A stretch of DNA of 9,949 nt from Domibacillus sp. (lineage in GTDB: Bacteria > Bacillota > Bacilli > Bacillales > Domibacillaceae), in the NCBI GenBank assembly GCA_031177795.1, contig JAPSKG010000066.1, forward strand, positions 1 to 9,949. Reading direction: 5' to 3'. The position numbers were made by a program, and so were the translations under genes. Of the stretch, positions 1 through 5,075 are shown one piece after another. The notes under the pieces are model-generated. The model was not told where the DNA came from, did no database searches, and was given only the letters and a program-made list of their open reading frames with translations. Positions within the stretch are counted from its first letter, which is position 1. Every line of letters starts with the position of its first letter.

Positions 1-83
1 ATGGTTCTTCTTTCATCTCTTTGCCTTACTTATTTTACTCGTTTTTTTTAAAAAAACACCTGTTTTCCCAAAGGATTTGTAGC

Positions 84-100
84 ATTTTTGTGACAAAAAT
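84..100. promoter_or_regulatory. 17-bp perfect palindrome, possible operator
   Basis: ATTTTTGT-G-ACAAAAAT is a perfect inverted repeat with 8-bp arms around a single central base. It lies 12 bp upstream of the -35 hexamer of the plus-strand promoter at 112-140. The arms and one-base centre suit a dimeric regulator, but I cannot match the site to a known Bacillus regulator. It has no following T-tract as a terminator would. Confidence 0.3.
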
Positions 101-111
101 CCGTTTTTCTG

Positions 112-140
112 TTGACAGCGTTTACAAAATATGCTTTATA
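112..140 (+). promoter_or_regulatory. Sigma-A-type promoter overlapped by a cre-like site
   Basis: TTGACA (112-117), a 17-bp spacer and TTTATA (135-140) with an upstream TGC extended -10 form a good sigma-A promoter on the plus strand. Positions 113-126 (TGACAGCGTTTACA) match the CcpA operator consensus TGWAANCGNTNWCA at every fixed position but one. A cre over the -35 and spacer would normally give repression by CcpA. The target is unclear: a transcript starting near 147 runs at once into the hairpin at 156-183 and then antisense to cspB. Because cre is palindromic, it could instead serve a minus-strand gene off the left edge. Confidence 0.45.
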
Positions 141-152
141 AAAATACAAACG

Positions 153-183
153 AAAAACAGGTGAAGCGTTAGCTCCACCTGTT
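153..183 (-). terminator. Intrinsic terminator of cspB
   Basis: AACAGGTG (156-163) pairs with CACCTGTT (176-183). An inner AGC/GCT pairing closes a four-base loop. On the minus strand the hairpin is followed by five Ts (157-153). It lies 17 bp beyond the cspB stop codon. On the plus strand the hairpin is followed by ATGG and then five Ts, so weak termination in that direction is also possible. Confidence 0.8.
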
Positions 184-200
184 ATGGTTTTTAGTCAGAA

Positions 201-401
201 TTATTGTTTTTCTACGTTAGCAGCTTGTGGGCCACGTGGTCCTTCAACCACTTCAAATGTCACGTTTTGGCCTTCTTCAAGTGATTTGTAGCCTTCACCT
301 TGAATTGCTGAGAAATGAACGAATACATCGTCCTGTCCTTCAACTTCGATAAAACCGAAGCCTTTTTCTGCGTTAAACCATTTTACTTTACCTTCTAGCA
401 T
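201..401 (-). CDS. cspB: Cold shock protein, CspB-like
   Basis: This 66-aa single cold-shock domain protein is an OB-fold that binds single-stranded RNA and DNA in the cytoplasm and acts as an RNA chaperone. RNP1 (KGFGFIEV, residues 13-20) and RNP2 (VFVHF, 26-30) are intact, with the aromatic nucleic-acid-binding side chains W8, F15, F17, F27, H29 and F30. The length is normal for the family. From memory it resembles Bacillus CspB (MLEGKVKWFN start, DDVFVHFSAIQGEG core) more than CspC or CspD, but paralogue assignment by eye is uncertain. The ATG start has a perfect AAGGAGG (409-415) seven bases upstream. It has its own promoter (512-540), a leader of about 100 nt as is usual for cold-inducible csp genes, and a terminator at 153-183. 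It appears monocistronic, although read-through from the gene at 551-1033 cannot be excluded because I see no terminator between them. Confidence 0.96.
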   Translation of the reverse strand: MLEGKVKWFNAEKGFGFIEVEGQDDVFVHFSAIQGEGYKSLEEGQNVTFEVVEGPRGPQAANVEKQ

Positions 402-455
402 GTTATGTCCTCCTTACGCTTACTGCGCAAAATCATTTCTTGCTGTTTGCTGCTA

Positions 456-492
456 TTTCAAGATGAAACACGTTGCGTGATTCTTTTTGAAA
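456..492 (-). other. Stem-loop in the cspB 5' leader
   Basis: In the leader RNA, TTTCAA and TTGAAA (plus-strand positions 487-492 and 456-461) can form a six-pair outer stem. It encloses an inner CACG-CAA-CGTG hairpin near 471-478. Long structured leaders that change fold with temperature are known for csp genes. The pairing is visible here, but its role is inferred. Confidence 0.35.
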
Positions 493-511
493 CGAACGAA
501 CAACTGTAATT

Positions 512-540
512 AATATACCATAATTTACGAAAAAGCACAA
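512..540 (-). promoter_or_regulatory. cspB promoter
   Basis: Read on the minus strand: TTGTGC (540-535), a 17-bp spacer, then TATATT (517-512) preceded by TGG, an extended -10. Transcription would start near 505, giving a leader of about 104 nt. The promoter sits directly downstream of the stop codon of the 551-1033 gene. Confidence 0.65.
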
Positions 541-550
541 GTTGAATATT

Positions 551-1033
551 TCAATTTTTCTCAATTCCCAGTGTTTTCGCAATATACATTAAATGAGGTG
601 GAACATCCCATTTTACAGAAGCGTCCGGATAAATCCACATTCGGATGATGTCTAACTTATCAAGTCCATTTTCCAGTTTAGAAATCACCCATTTCATTCG
701 ATCAAGCCCGGGATTTGCCATTATAAACAAGCTTGGTGTTAGAGCTTCTTCTTGTATGCGCATTAATTTTTCAATTTGGTCGCCGGCATTAGAACGAAGC
801 TGTGTGTTATCGTAAACCATTCCTTCTTGCTGGCGCTTTCCGCGAGACCCCTTGCATTTCACATAAGCTGTCCATCCGTTTTTTTCAGCTGCTATATCAT
901 GGCCGCCAGCAGCTGTTTCAATTTGCACCGTCCAGCCGCTGAATGTTAAATAGTGAACAGCTTCTTCTATAATTTCTTCTTGCGTTAAAACAAATTCATC
1001 AGGCACCTTTAAACGATCAATGCTAATCGGCAC
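551..1033 (-). CDS. Unknown protein with a degenerate PD-(D/E)XK nuclease-like core
   Basis: This 160-aa cytoplasmic protein has no signal peptide or membrane segment. An N-terminal helix (about 17-33, TQEEIIEEAVHYLTFSGW) is followed by strands around GGHDIAAEKNGWTAYVKCKG (43-62). This order of helix, G-x-D, strand and terminal lysine resembles the Mrr or Holliday-resolvase-like restriction endonuclease fold. D46 and K61 would be the D and K of the active site. The usual E or Q two residues before the lysine is K59, so catalysis may be lost or altered. A conserved-looking YDNTQLRSN stretch follows (74-82). The C-terminus (105-160) is rich in W, P and aliphatics and I do not recognise it. The GTG start has GGGAGGG (1040-1046) six bases upstream and its own strong promoter (1145-1173). 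The fold assignment is inferred from motif spacing only. I do not know the function or any partner, and no methylase or other restriction gene is nearby. Confidence 0.75.
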   Translation of the reverse strand: MPISIDRLKVPDEFVLTQEEIIEEAVHYLTFSGWTVQIETAAGGHDIAAEKNGWTAYVKCKGSRGKRQQEGMVYDNTQLRSNAGDQIEKLMRIQEEALTPSLFIMANPGLDRMKWVISKLENGLDKLDIIRMWIYPDASVKWDVPPHLMYIAKTLGIEKN

Positions 1034-1144
1034 AAAAATCCCTCCCCCATTCCACTATTGTTTATACATTTCCACTTATCATCCGTTTTTTCCTTTTTTC
1101 AATACTAATTTTCGTACTAAATTATCCTCTTATGTATACCCTTA

Positions 1145-1173
1145 ATTTTAGCAGTCCATTTTTTTCTAGTCAA
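1145..1173 (-). promoter_or_regulatory. Promoter for the 551-1033 gene
   Basis: On the minus strand: TTGACT (1173-1168), a 17-bp spacer and TAAAAT (1150-1145) with a TGC extended -10. This is close to the sigma-A consensus. The start would be near 1138, leaving a leader of about 105 nt before the GTG. Confidence 0.65.
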
Positions 1174-1182
1174 AACTTGTCC

Positions 1183-1211
1183 TTCAATCCTTTTTACTCA
1201 TTCGTTATGAT
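1183..1211 (+). promoter_or_regulatory. Candidate promoter for the YitT-family gene
   Basis: TTCAAT (1183-1188), a 17-bp spacer and TATGAT (1206-1211). The -10 is good and the -35 poor. The predicted start near 1218 leaves only about 15 nt before the TTG, just enough for the ribosome binding site, so another promoter may be used. Confidence 0.3.
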
Positions 1212-1232
1212 AACAAATAGAGGTGACATATA

Positions 1233-1829
1233 TTGAAATTAATTTTTTGGACTTTAGGTGCTTTCCTTCAAGCTGCAGCCATGTCAATTTTTTTATTTCC
1301 TCATGCTGTTTCTTCTGGCGGAGCAGCAGGAATCAGCATTATCATGGAGCATCTTTTTCAAACTCCCTATGCTGTGTCTATCTGGGGAGTAAATGCTGTA
1401 ATGATTGTACTGGCTGTAAGATGGCTTGGCATAAGGGCCGCAGCTGGCACTATGTATTGTGTAACAGCCACCGTTGTGGTTATTAACTTTTTAACTCCTT
1501 TTTTTGATTCTCCCGCAGGGCCGGTTTGGATAGACCTTCCTGCCGGTTCCCTTGTTTTCGGCATTGGAGTTGGAATTTTATTTAGATACGGGGCTTCCTC
1601 TGGCGGAATGTCCATTGCTGCCCTTATTTTATCAAAATGGTATGGCTGGCCATCGGGACGCTCCCTTTTCTACATAAATACATTAATTTTAGTGGTGGCA
1701 GGCATAGTGGTAGATGTGCAAACGATTGTGTATGCGGTTATTTGCCAGTGGATTTCTTCCGGTGTTATTGATGGAGTTCAATCGTTTTCTTTTTCATTTT
1801 TGCAAAAAAAACCGCTTCCGAAGCGTTAA
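1233..1829 (+). CDS. Short YitT-family integral membrane protein
   Basis: This 198-aa, strongly hydrophobic protein has about five to six membrane segments. The N-terminal pattern (FLFPHAVSSGGAAGISII, about 20-37), the repeated glycine-rich GASSGGMSIAALIL (about 122-135) and the YAVICQWISSGVIDGV end (about 167-182) are typical of the YitT/DUF161 membrane domain. Transport function has been suggested for the family, but the substrate is not established. Most family members run to about 280 residues with a cytoplasmic DUF2179 domain. This one stops straight after the membrane domain with a basic tail. The TTG start is chosen because AGAGGTG (1219-1225) lies upstream at good spacing and the reading begins with the expected first helix. 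The terminator hairpin at 1804-1849 starts inside the last eight codons. It converges with the zinc-binding lipoprotein gene. Family assignment is firm; function is unknown. Confidence 0.85.
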   Translation: MKLIFWTLGAFLQAAAMSIFLFPHAVSSGGAAGISIIMEHLFQTPYAVSIWGVNAVMIVLAVRWLGIRAAAGTMYCVTATVVVINFLTPFFDSPAGPVWIDLPAGSLVFGIGVGILFRYGASSGGMSIAALILSKWYGWPSGRSLFYINTLILVVAGIVVDVQTIVYAVICQWISSGVIDGVQSFSFSFLQKKPLPKR

Positions 1830-1849
1830 TTCTCCGGAAACGGTTTTTT
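1804..1849. terminator. Bidirectional terminator between the yitT-like and znuA-like genes
   Basis: AACCG-C-TTCCG pairs with CGGAA-A-CGGTT around a loop of about 15 nt. It is flanked by an A-run (1804-1810) and a T-run (1844-1849), so it has a U-tract in either direction. It overlaps the last codons of the plus-strand gene and the stop codon of the minus-strand gene. Confidence 0.85.
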
Positions 1850-2912
1850 AGTTATTCATTGCTGTTTTTAGCGTTTCGATGTTTTCATTCATAATTGATA
1901 AATAATTTTTTTTGCTTTTTACATCTTCTTTTGTGAGAGTCGCCAAGTTATGAAGACGAAGTGACTTCGCGCCAATTTCATTTCGTACAATTTCTGCGAT
2001 TTTTGGCGTTACATTTTGCTCAAAAATAACGTATTGAATCTTATGTTTTTTTGCTGTATCAGCAATTTCTTTTAACTGTTTTTGTGAAGGTTCATCAGTC
2101 GGCGAAAGGCCGGCTACGCTGATTTGTTCAATTCCATACGCTTTTTCCCAGTAGCCATATGCAGCATGCGAAACAAGTATTTCTTTATGAGGAGCATTAG
2201 CAACCATGGAATGAAAGTTTTTATCTAATTGTGTTAAATCAGCTGATAAAGCTTCGAAATTTTTTGTGTAAACCTCTTTTTTCTTTGGATTAATATTTGT
2301 CAGTTCATCTTTTATTGCTTCTGCCATTTGAATAGCCAATGACGGATCCAGCCAAATATGAGGGTCAATGCCGCCATGGTCATGCTCTTCTTCGTTAGCC
2401 GCACTTTCAGCATGTTCTTCGTGGCTTTCTTCGCTATTTGAGCCTTCTGCATGCTCTTCGTGGCTTTCTTCGCTGTTTGAACCTTCTGCATGCTCTTCGT
2501 GGCTTTCTTCGCTATTTGAACCTTCTGCATGCTCATGTTTTGCTTCCAGATCAACATGGTCACTTACATTTACAATGGCCACATCTTCTTTCGAAAGTGT
2601 TTTTTCCACTTTTTCTGTGTAAGATTCCAGATTCAAGCCGTTATACAGAAACAAATCGGCTTCAGCTATTTCAAGCATTGTTTTTGATGTTGGTTCATAT
2701 GAATGCTCATCCGCTCCTGTAGGAGTAATGCTTTTTACTTCAACTGTATTGCCGCCAATTTTCTCTGTAAAATATTGAAGTGGATAAATCGTTGTATAAA
2801 CAGAGATCGGTTCACTATTTTCTGTTTTGGCTGTTGATGCTGGTTTATCTTCGTTGCCGCAGGCCGCAAGAGCCAGCAAAAGGCCCGCTGCAATCATTGC
2901 TTTTTTTTTCAC
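1848..2912 (-). CDS. znuA: Zinc ABC transporter substrate-binding lipoprotein (ZnuA/AdcA family)
   Basis: This 354-aa cluster A-I (SBP_bac_9) metal-binding protein is expected to capture Zn2+ outside the membrane for an ABC importer. A lipoprotein signal ends in the lipobox LAAC with the lipidated Cys at residue 18. Expected metal ligands are H70 (PTGADEHSYEPT), H185 (DPHIWLDP), H249 (SHAAYGY) and E298 (FEQNVTP). A His- and Glu-rich loop (about 125-179) precedes the second ligand, as is typical of zinc rather than manganese receptors. Here it contains three identical 13-residue repeats of AEGSNSEESHEEH. The GTG start has CCCTCC (GGAGGG on the coding strand, 2919-2924) six bases upstream. Zur-like operators at 2946-2989 suggest derepression under zinc starvation. 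No permease or ATPase gene (znuB, znuC) is adjacent: the neighbours are a convergent membrane protein and a terminated map gene. The receptor therefore probably works with a transporter encoded elsewhere. A C-terminal ZinT-like domain, as in some AdcA, is absent. Confidence 0.94.
   Translation of the reverse strand: MKKKAMIAAGLLLALAACGNEDKPASTAKTENSEPISVYTTIYPLQYFTEKIGGNTVEVKSITPTGADEHSYEPTSKTMLEIAEADLFLYNGLNLESYTEKVEKTLSKEDVAIVNVSDHVDLEAKHEHAEGSNSEESHEEHAEGSNSEESHEEHAEGSNSEESHEEHAESAANEEEHDHGGIDPHIWLDPSLAIQMAEAIKDELTNINPKKKEVYTKNFEALSADLTQLDKNFHSMVANAPHKEILVSHAAYGYWEKAYGIEQISVAGLSPTDEPSQKQLKEIADTAKKHKIQYVIFEQNVTPKIAEIVRNEIGAKSLRLHNLATLTKEDVKSKKNYLSIMNENIETLKTAMNN
2410..2526 (-). repeat. Three tandem 39-bp repeats in the znuA-like gene
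   Basis: Three head-to-tail units at 2410-2448, 2449-2487 and 2488-2526 differ at only three positions (2415, 2442 and the A/G at 2475). A partial fourth unit starts at 2527. Each unit encodes 13 residues with the pattern EGSNSEESHEEHA, so copy-number change keeps the frame. The units lie in the His-rich zinc-capturing loop. Confidence 0.95.
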
Positions 2913-2942
2913 GCTAAACCCTCCAGAACTAAATGTACCCTT

Positions 2943-2971
2943 ATATTATAGTAATCATTCCGATTTGTAAA
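2943..2971 (-). promoter_or_regulatory. Promoter of the znuA-like gene
   Basis: On the minus strand: TTTACA (2971-2966), 17 bp, then TAATAT (2948-2943). An alternative -10, TATAAT at 2950-2945, has 15-bp spacing. Both overlap the Zur-like boxes, the arrangement expected for repression by zinc-loaded Zur. Confidence 0.55.
2946..2966. promoter_or_regulatory. Zur-like box 1
   Basis: Read on the minus strand, this 21-bp site starts AAATCGGAAT and continues G-ATTAC. Against the Bacillus Zur consensus as I recall it (AAATCGTAAT, N, then its reverse complement) it matches 16 of 20 fixed positions. It covers the promoter spacer and -10 region of the zinc-receptor gene. Confidence 0.65.
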
Positions 2972-2989
2972 CAGTAACTATTACGTTTT
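2969..2989. promoter_or_regulatory. Zur-like box 2
   Basis: A second 21-bp site on the minus strand, AAAACGTAAT-A-GTTAC followed by TGTTT, also matches 16 of 20 consensus positions. It lies 23 bp centre to centre from box 1, roughly two helical turns, and covers the -35 and upstream region. Confidence 0.5.
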
Positions 2990-3020
2990 AAAAAAGCATT
3001 CGCCCGAATGGGGAATGCTT
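2990..3020 (-). terminator. Terminator of the map gene
   Basis: On the minus strand AAGCATTC pairs with GAATGCTT (arms at 2994-3001 and 3013-3020), with inner CCC/GGG pairing around GAAT. Six Ts follow (2995-2990). It starts 5 bp past the map stop codon and insulates the zinc-receptor promoter. Confidence 0.88.
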
Positions 3021-3025
3021 GCTTG

Positions 3026-3769
3026 TTACTTTGTTAAAATAATTGGCTCACCTCTAGTGACAACTACAGTATGCTCTATTTGTGCCACCCGGCTTCCATC
3101 AGGTGTTTTAAACGTCCAACCGTCTCCAGACTCTTTGATCATATCCGCTTTTTCAGAAATAAACGGTTCAAACGCAATAACCATTCCTTCCTTTAGTAAA
3201 GCGTTATCCCAGGGGTCAAAATAGTTTAAAATATGGTCTGGCGCTTCATGAAGCGATTTCCCTACACCGTGGCCTGTTAAATTTTTAATAACAGCAAATC
3301 CATTGCGCCGAGCTTCATTTGCAACTGCTTTTCCGATCTGGTTTTGCTTGGTGCCCGCTTTTATTTTCATAAGCCCTCGTTCAAACGCTTGCTCTGCTAC
3401 TTCGCAAAGTTTTGTCAGAATCGGCTCTCCCGTTCCTACCACAAATGAAATTCCAGTATCAGCAAAATAACCGTCAAGAGAACCTGACACATCAATGTTA
3501 ACAAGATCTCCTTCTTTAATAATCCGGCTGCCTGGAATTCCATGCGCTACTTCGTCGTTTACACTAATGCATGTAAAACCTGGAAAGTCGTATTCTCCTT
3601 TTGGTCCTGATATAGCCCCGTATTGAGCAAAAAGGCGCCCGCCAAGTTCGTCAATTTCTTTTGTTGTTACTCCTGGTTTAGTAAAAATGCGCATTTCATC
3701 CCGTATAACCGAAACAATGCGGCCGATTTTTTTTAGTGCCTGCAGTTCTTCATCTGTTTTTACAATCAT
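3026..3769 (-). CDS. map: Methionine aminopeptidase, type I (MapB/YflG-like)
   Basis: This 247-aa cytosolic metalloenzyme removes the initiator Met from nascent proteins. The pita-bread fold ligands are all present: D93 (VNIDVSG), D104 (YFADTG), H167 (TGHGVG), E201 (AFEPF) and E232 (QIEHT). H76 (EVAHGIPGS) and H174 (SLHEAP) line the active site. The length and the absence of an N-terminal extension fit bacterial type Ia enzymes. The gene is free-standing, not in the secY-adk-map-infA ribosomal cluster, and details such as EYDFPGFTCISVNDEVAHG look more like the second Bacillus enzyme, MapB (YflG), than MapA; that assignment is from memory. The ATG start has AAGGA (3779-3783) nine bases upstream, which is a little long. 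A TATAAT with a TGC extended -10 lies at 3806-3811, and a strong terminator follows the stop codon. All residues needed for activity are intact. Confidence 0.96.
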   Translation of the reverse strand: MIVKTDEELQALKKIGRIVSVIRDEMRIFTKPGVTTKEIDELGGRLFAQYGAISGPKGEYDFPGFTCISVNDEVAHGIPGSRIIKEGDLVNIDVSGSLDGYFADTGISFVVGTGEPILTKLCEVAEQAFERGLMKIKAGTKQNQIGKAVANEARRNGFAVIKNLTGHGVGKSLHEAPDHILNYFDPWDNALLKEGMVIAFEPFISEKADMIKESGDGWTFKTPDGSRVAQIEHTVVVTRGEPIILTK

Positions 3770-3805
3770 TTAGTCCATTCCTTCTCTTTTAATTTGCCAT
3801 TATAC

Positions 3806-3814
3806 ATTATAGCA
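3806..3814 (-). promoter_or_regulatory. Extended -10 promoter of map
   Basis: On the minus strand TGC-TATAAT (3814-3806) is a perfect extended -10. The hexamer 17 bp upstream (TAAGGT) is a poor -35, which extended -10 promoters tolerate. The start would be near 3799, about 30 nt before the ATG. Confidence 0.6.
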
Positions 3815-3837
3815 GAATGTTATACAGGACCTTATAG

Positions 3838-4344
3838 AAAAATTCTTTAATTTGCTCGTGTTTACTTTGTTTTTCACGATGAAAACCCACCTGATGAATC
3901 TTTGCATATAGAGACAGATTTATATTGATAATGATGTGCACCATGCTAATGCCCCGCCTCTTTGCCTGGAACCCCGTTAAGTTCATAAATCGTCTGCTAG
4001 TTTAAAAACGTCTTTACGTTTATTAGGTTTTTTTAAACCCATTAACATTCCGTTCATTTTCTTTTATAATTCAGTTTGTATACAGCCGCCCCTCTCCTCT
4101 TCTAAACATAATTATCAAAAAATAAAAAACATAAACTTCTTTTCCTCTCCTGCCATTACATCCTTAAGCTTTAATTTTTTCATTTGTTTTATTAGCCAGC
4201 TACGGAATAAAGCTTCACTGCAGAAAAGCCATTTACACGCGACAAGTTACTGATGAAATCCGCCTCCTTTTTTAACAAAGCTTTTTCTTTATGTTGAAGT
4301 GCTCCTGTCCTGCATATTTGCAAGCATAGAGAGAATATAAATAG
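3838..4344. other. Gene-poor stretch with no confident gene
   Basis: No open frame here combines an acceptable start, ribosome binding site and family resemblance. The minus strand carries three short protein-like open stretches that could be debris of a lost gene: 4195-4377 (61 codons, no good start), 4115-4183 (22 aa) and 3983-4057 (24 aa). Small inverted repeats are present, such as AAACG/CGTTT near 4014-4023 and AAGCTTTA/TAAAGCTT at 4166 and 4208. None forms a convincing terminator or RNA gene. Confidence 0.5.
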
Positions 4345-4360
4345 CAACAAAGGACAACCA

Positions 4361-4381
4361 GGGGGGATCAAGATGATTTAA
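4361..4381 (+). other. Strong ribosome binding site followed by a two-codon ORF
   Basis: AGGGGGGATC (4360-4369) sits at ideal spacing before ATG (4373), but the frame reads ATG-ATT-TAA and stops. If the stop is ignored, the frame runs on to a TGA at 4442. The frame of the yndM-like gene is also open back to 4345 but contains no start codon there. The site is either the relic of a longer gene whose start was frameshifted, or a minimal regulatory ORF in the yndM leader. Confidence 0.4.
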
Positions 4382-4479
4382 AAAAGAATTCAGGAAATGT
4401 CAGAGCTCAAAATAAAACAGTTTCTTACAGAAGCCCATCTTTGAAAAAACAACCAAACCGTAAGAAAGGGGATTTTATT

Positions 4480-4860
4480 TTGAATTATATTAAAGCACTT
4501 TTCATCAAATTTATTATGATTTCTGCTGTTTTGGGCGTTGTGTTAACTTTGCTATATAAACAAAGTTTTTCAGATACCCTTCTTATTAGCGCAATTTTAA
4601 CAGTAGCAGCTTTTCTTCTTGGCGATTTACTTATTTTTCGCGGTTCAAGTTCCTGGAATCGAAAAGGAAACCAAAAAAAGAGAAACGTCATTGCCACCTT
4701 TTCTGATGCCTTGCTGGCTTTTTTTGTGATTTGGTTTGCAGGAAAAACTTTTTTCCCTGAAAGTACAGATATGTTTACCGCTTCTTTGATTTCTGCACTT
4801 GTAATCGCAGCAGGAGAGTGGTTTTTCCATAAATATTTGGATAATAGGCTTTTCAGTTAA
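4480..4860 (+). CDS. yndM: YndM-like DUF2512 membrane protein
   Basis: This 126-aa protein has about four membrane segments: roughly 5-26, 33-51, 73-91 and 97-116. It starts NYIKALFIKF and contains LLGDLLIF (about 44-51) and the later FVIWFAGK, the pattern I associate with DUF2512 (B. subtilis YndM). The biochemical role of the family is unknown. The TTG at 4480 is chosen because AAAGGGGA (4465-4472) lies seven bases upstream and translation then begins at the usual family N-terminus. A longer in-frame TTG at 4441 would add 13 Lys-, Asn- and Pro-rich residues but has no ribosome binding site. The frame stays open to 4345, next to a strong but out-of-frame start at 4373. A terminator follows at 4931-4966. 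The gene stands alone, and no sigma-A promoter is clear. GCATA (4312-4316), 17 bp and AATATAA (4334-4340) loosely resembles a forespore sigma-F/G promoter. Confidence 0.82.
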   Translation: MNYIKALFIKFIMISAVLGVVLTLLYKQSFSDTLLISAILTVAAFLLGDLLIFRGSSSWNRKGNQKKRNVIATFSDALLAFFVIWFAGKTFFPESTDMFTASLISALVIAAGEWFFHKYLDNRLFS

Positions 4861-4930
4861 AAACATACGTTTTGCACGTAAAGCCAGCATACCGATATGC
4901 CATTGTCCGGCCCATCTTTCCTGTAAAAAC

Positions 4931-4966
4931 AAGCTCTGGCCTTCAAAACGGGCCCAGGGCTTTTTT
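4931..4966 (+). terminator. Terminator of the yndM-like gene
   Basis: AGCTCTGG-CC (4932-4941) pairs with GG-CCAGGGCT (4951-4961 region, one bulged base and one G-U pair) around an eight-base loop. It is followed by a run of six Ts (4961-4966). It lies about 70 bp after the stop codon. Confidence 0.82.
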
Positions 4967-5006
4967 CTCTACAAAATAATTGTCACTATTTGACGAACGA
5001 ATTTAC

Positions 5007-5035
5007 TTTAAGCGCTTACATTCTTATGGGATAAT
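5007..5035 (+). promoter_or_regulatory. Extended -10 promoter with a cre-like site
   Basis: TGG-GATAAT (5027-5035) is an extended -10. The hexamer 17 bp upstream is TTTAAG (5007-5012), a weak -35. Positions 5007-5020 (TTTAAGCGCTTACA) match the cre consensus TGWAANCGNTNWCA at all fixed positions but the second. The cre overlaps the -35 and spacer, so CcpA would be expected to repress this gene when glucose is plentiful. The motif match is seen; regulation is inferred. Confidence 0.5.
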
Positions 5036-5075
5036 AATGGTAAATAATCAAAAACTTATACAAGGGTGATATAAA

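Noticed and set aside
1223..1486. Open frame of 87 codons overlapping the start of the YitT-family gene
   Set aside because: It is Cys/Ser/His-rich with no family resemblance and is a frame shadow of the membrane protein, whose own TTG has the better ribosome binding site.
2312..2722. Several open frames on both strands across the ZnuA repeat array
   Set aside because: They are repetitive by-products of the 39-bp repeats read in other frames. The lipoprotein frame has the signal peptide and metal ligands.
3929..3950. Fur-box-like TGATAATGAT followed by GTGCACC
   Set aside because: Only the first half matches a Fur site; the second half does not, and no iron gene is nearby.
4645..4932. 95-codon open frame on the minus strand opposite the yndM-like gene
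   Set aside because: It is the antisense shadow of a membrane protein gene, with no ribosome binding site and no family resemblance.
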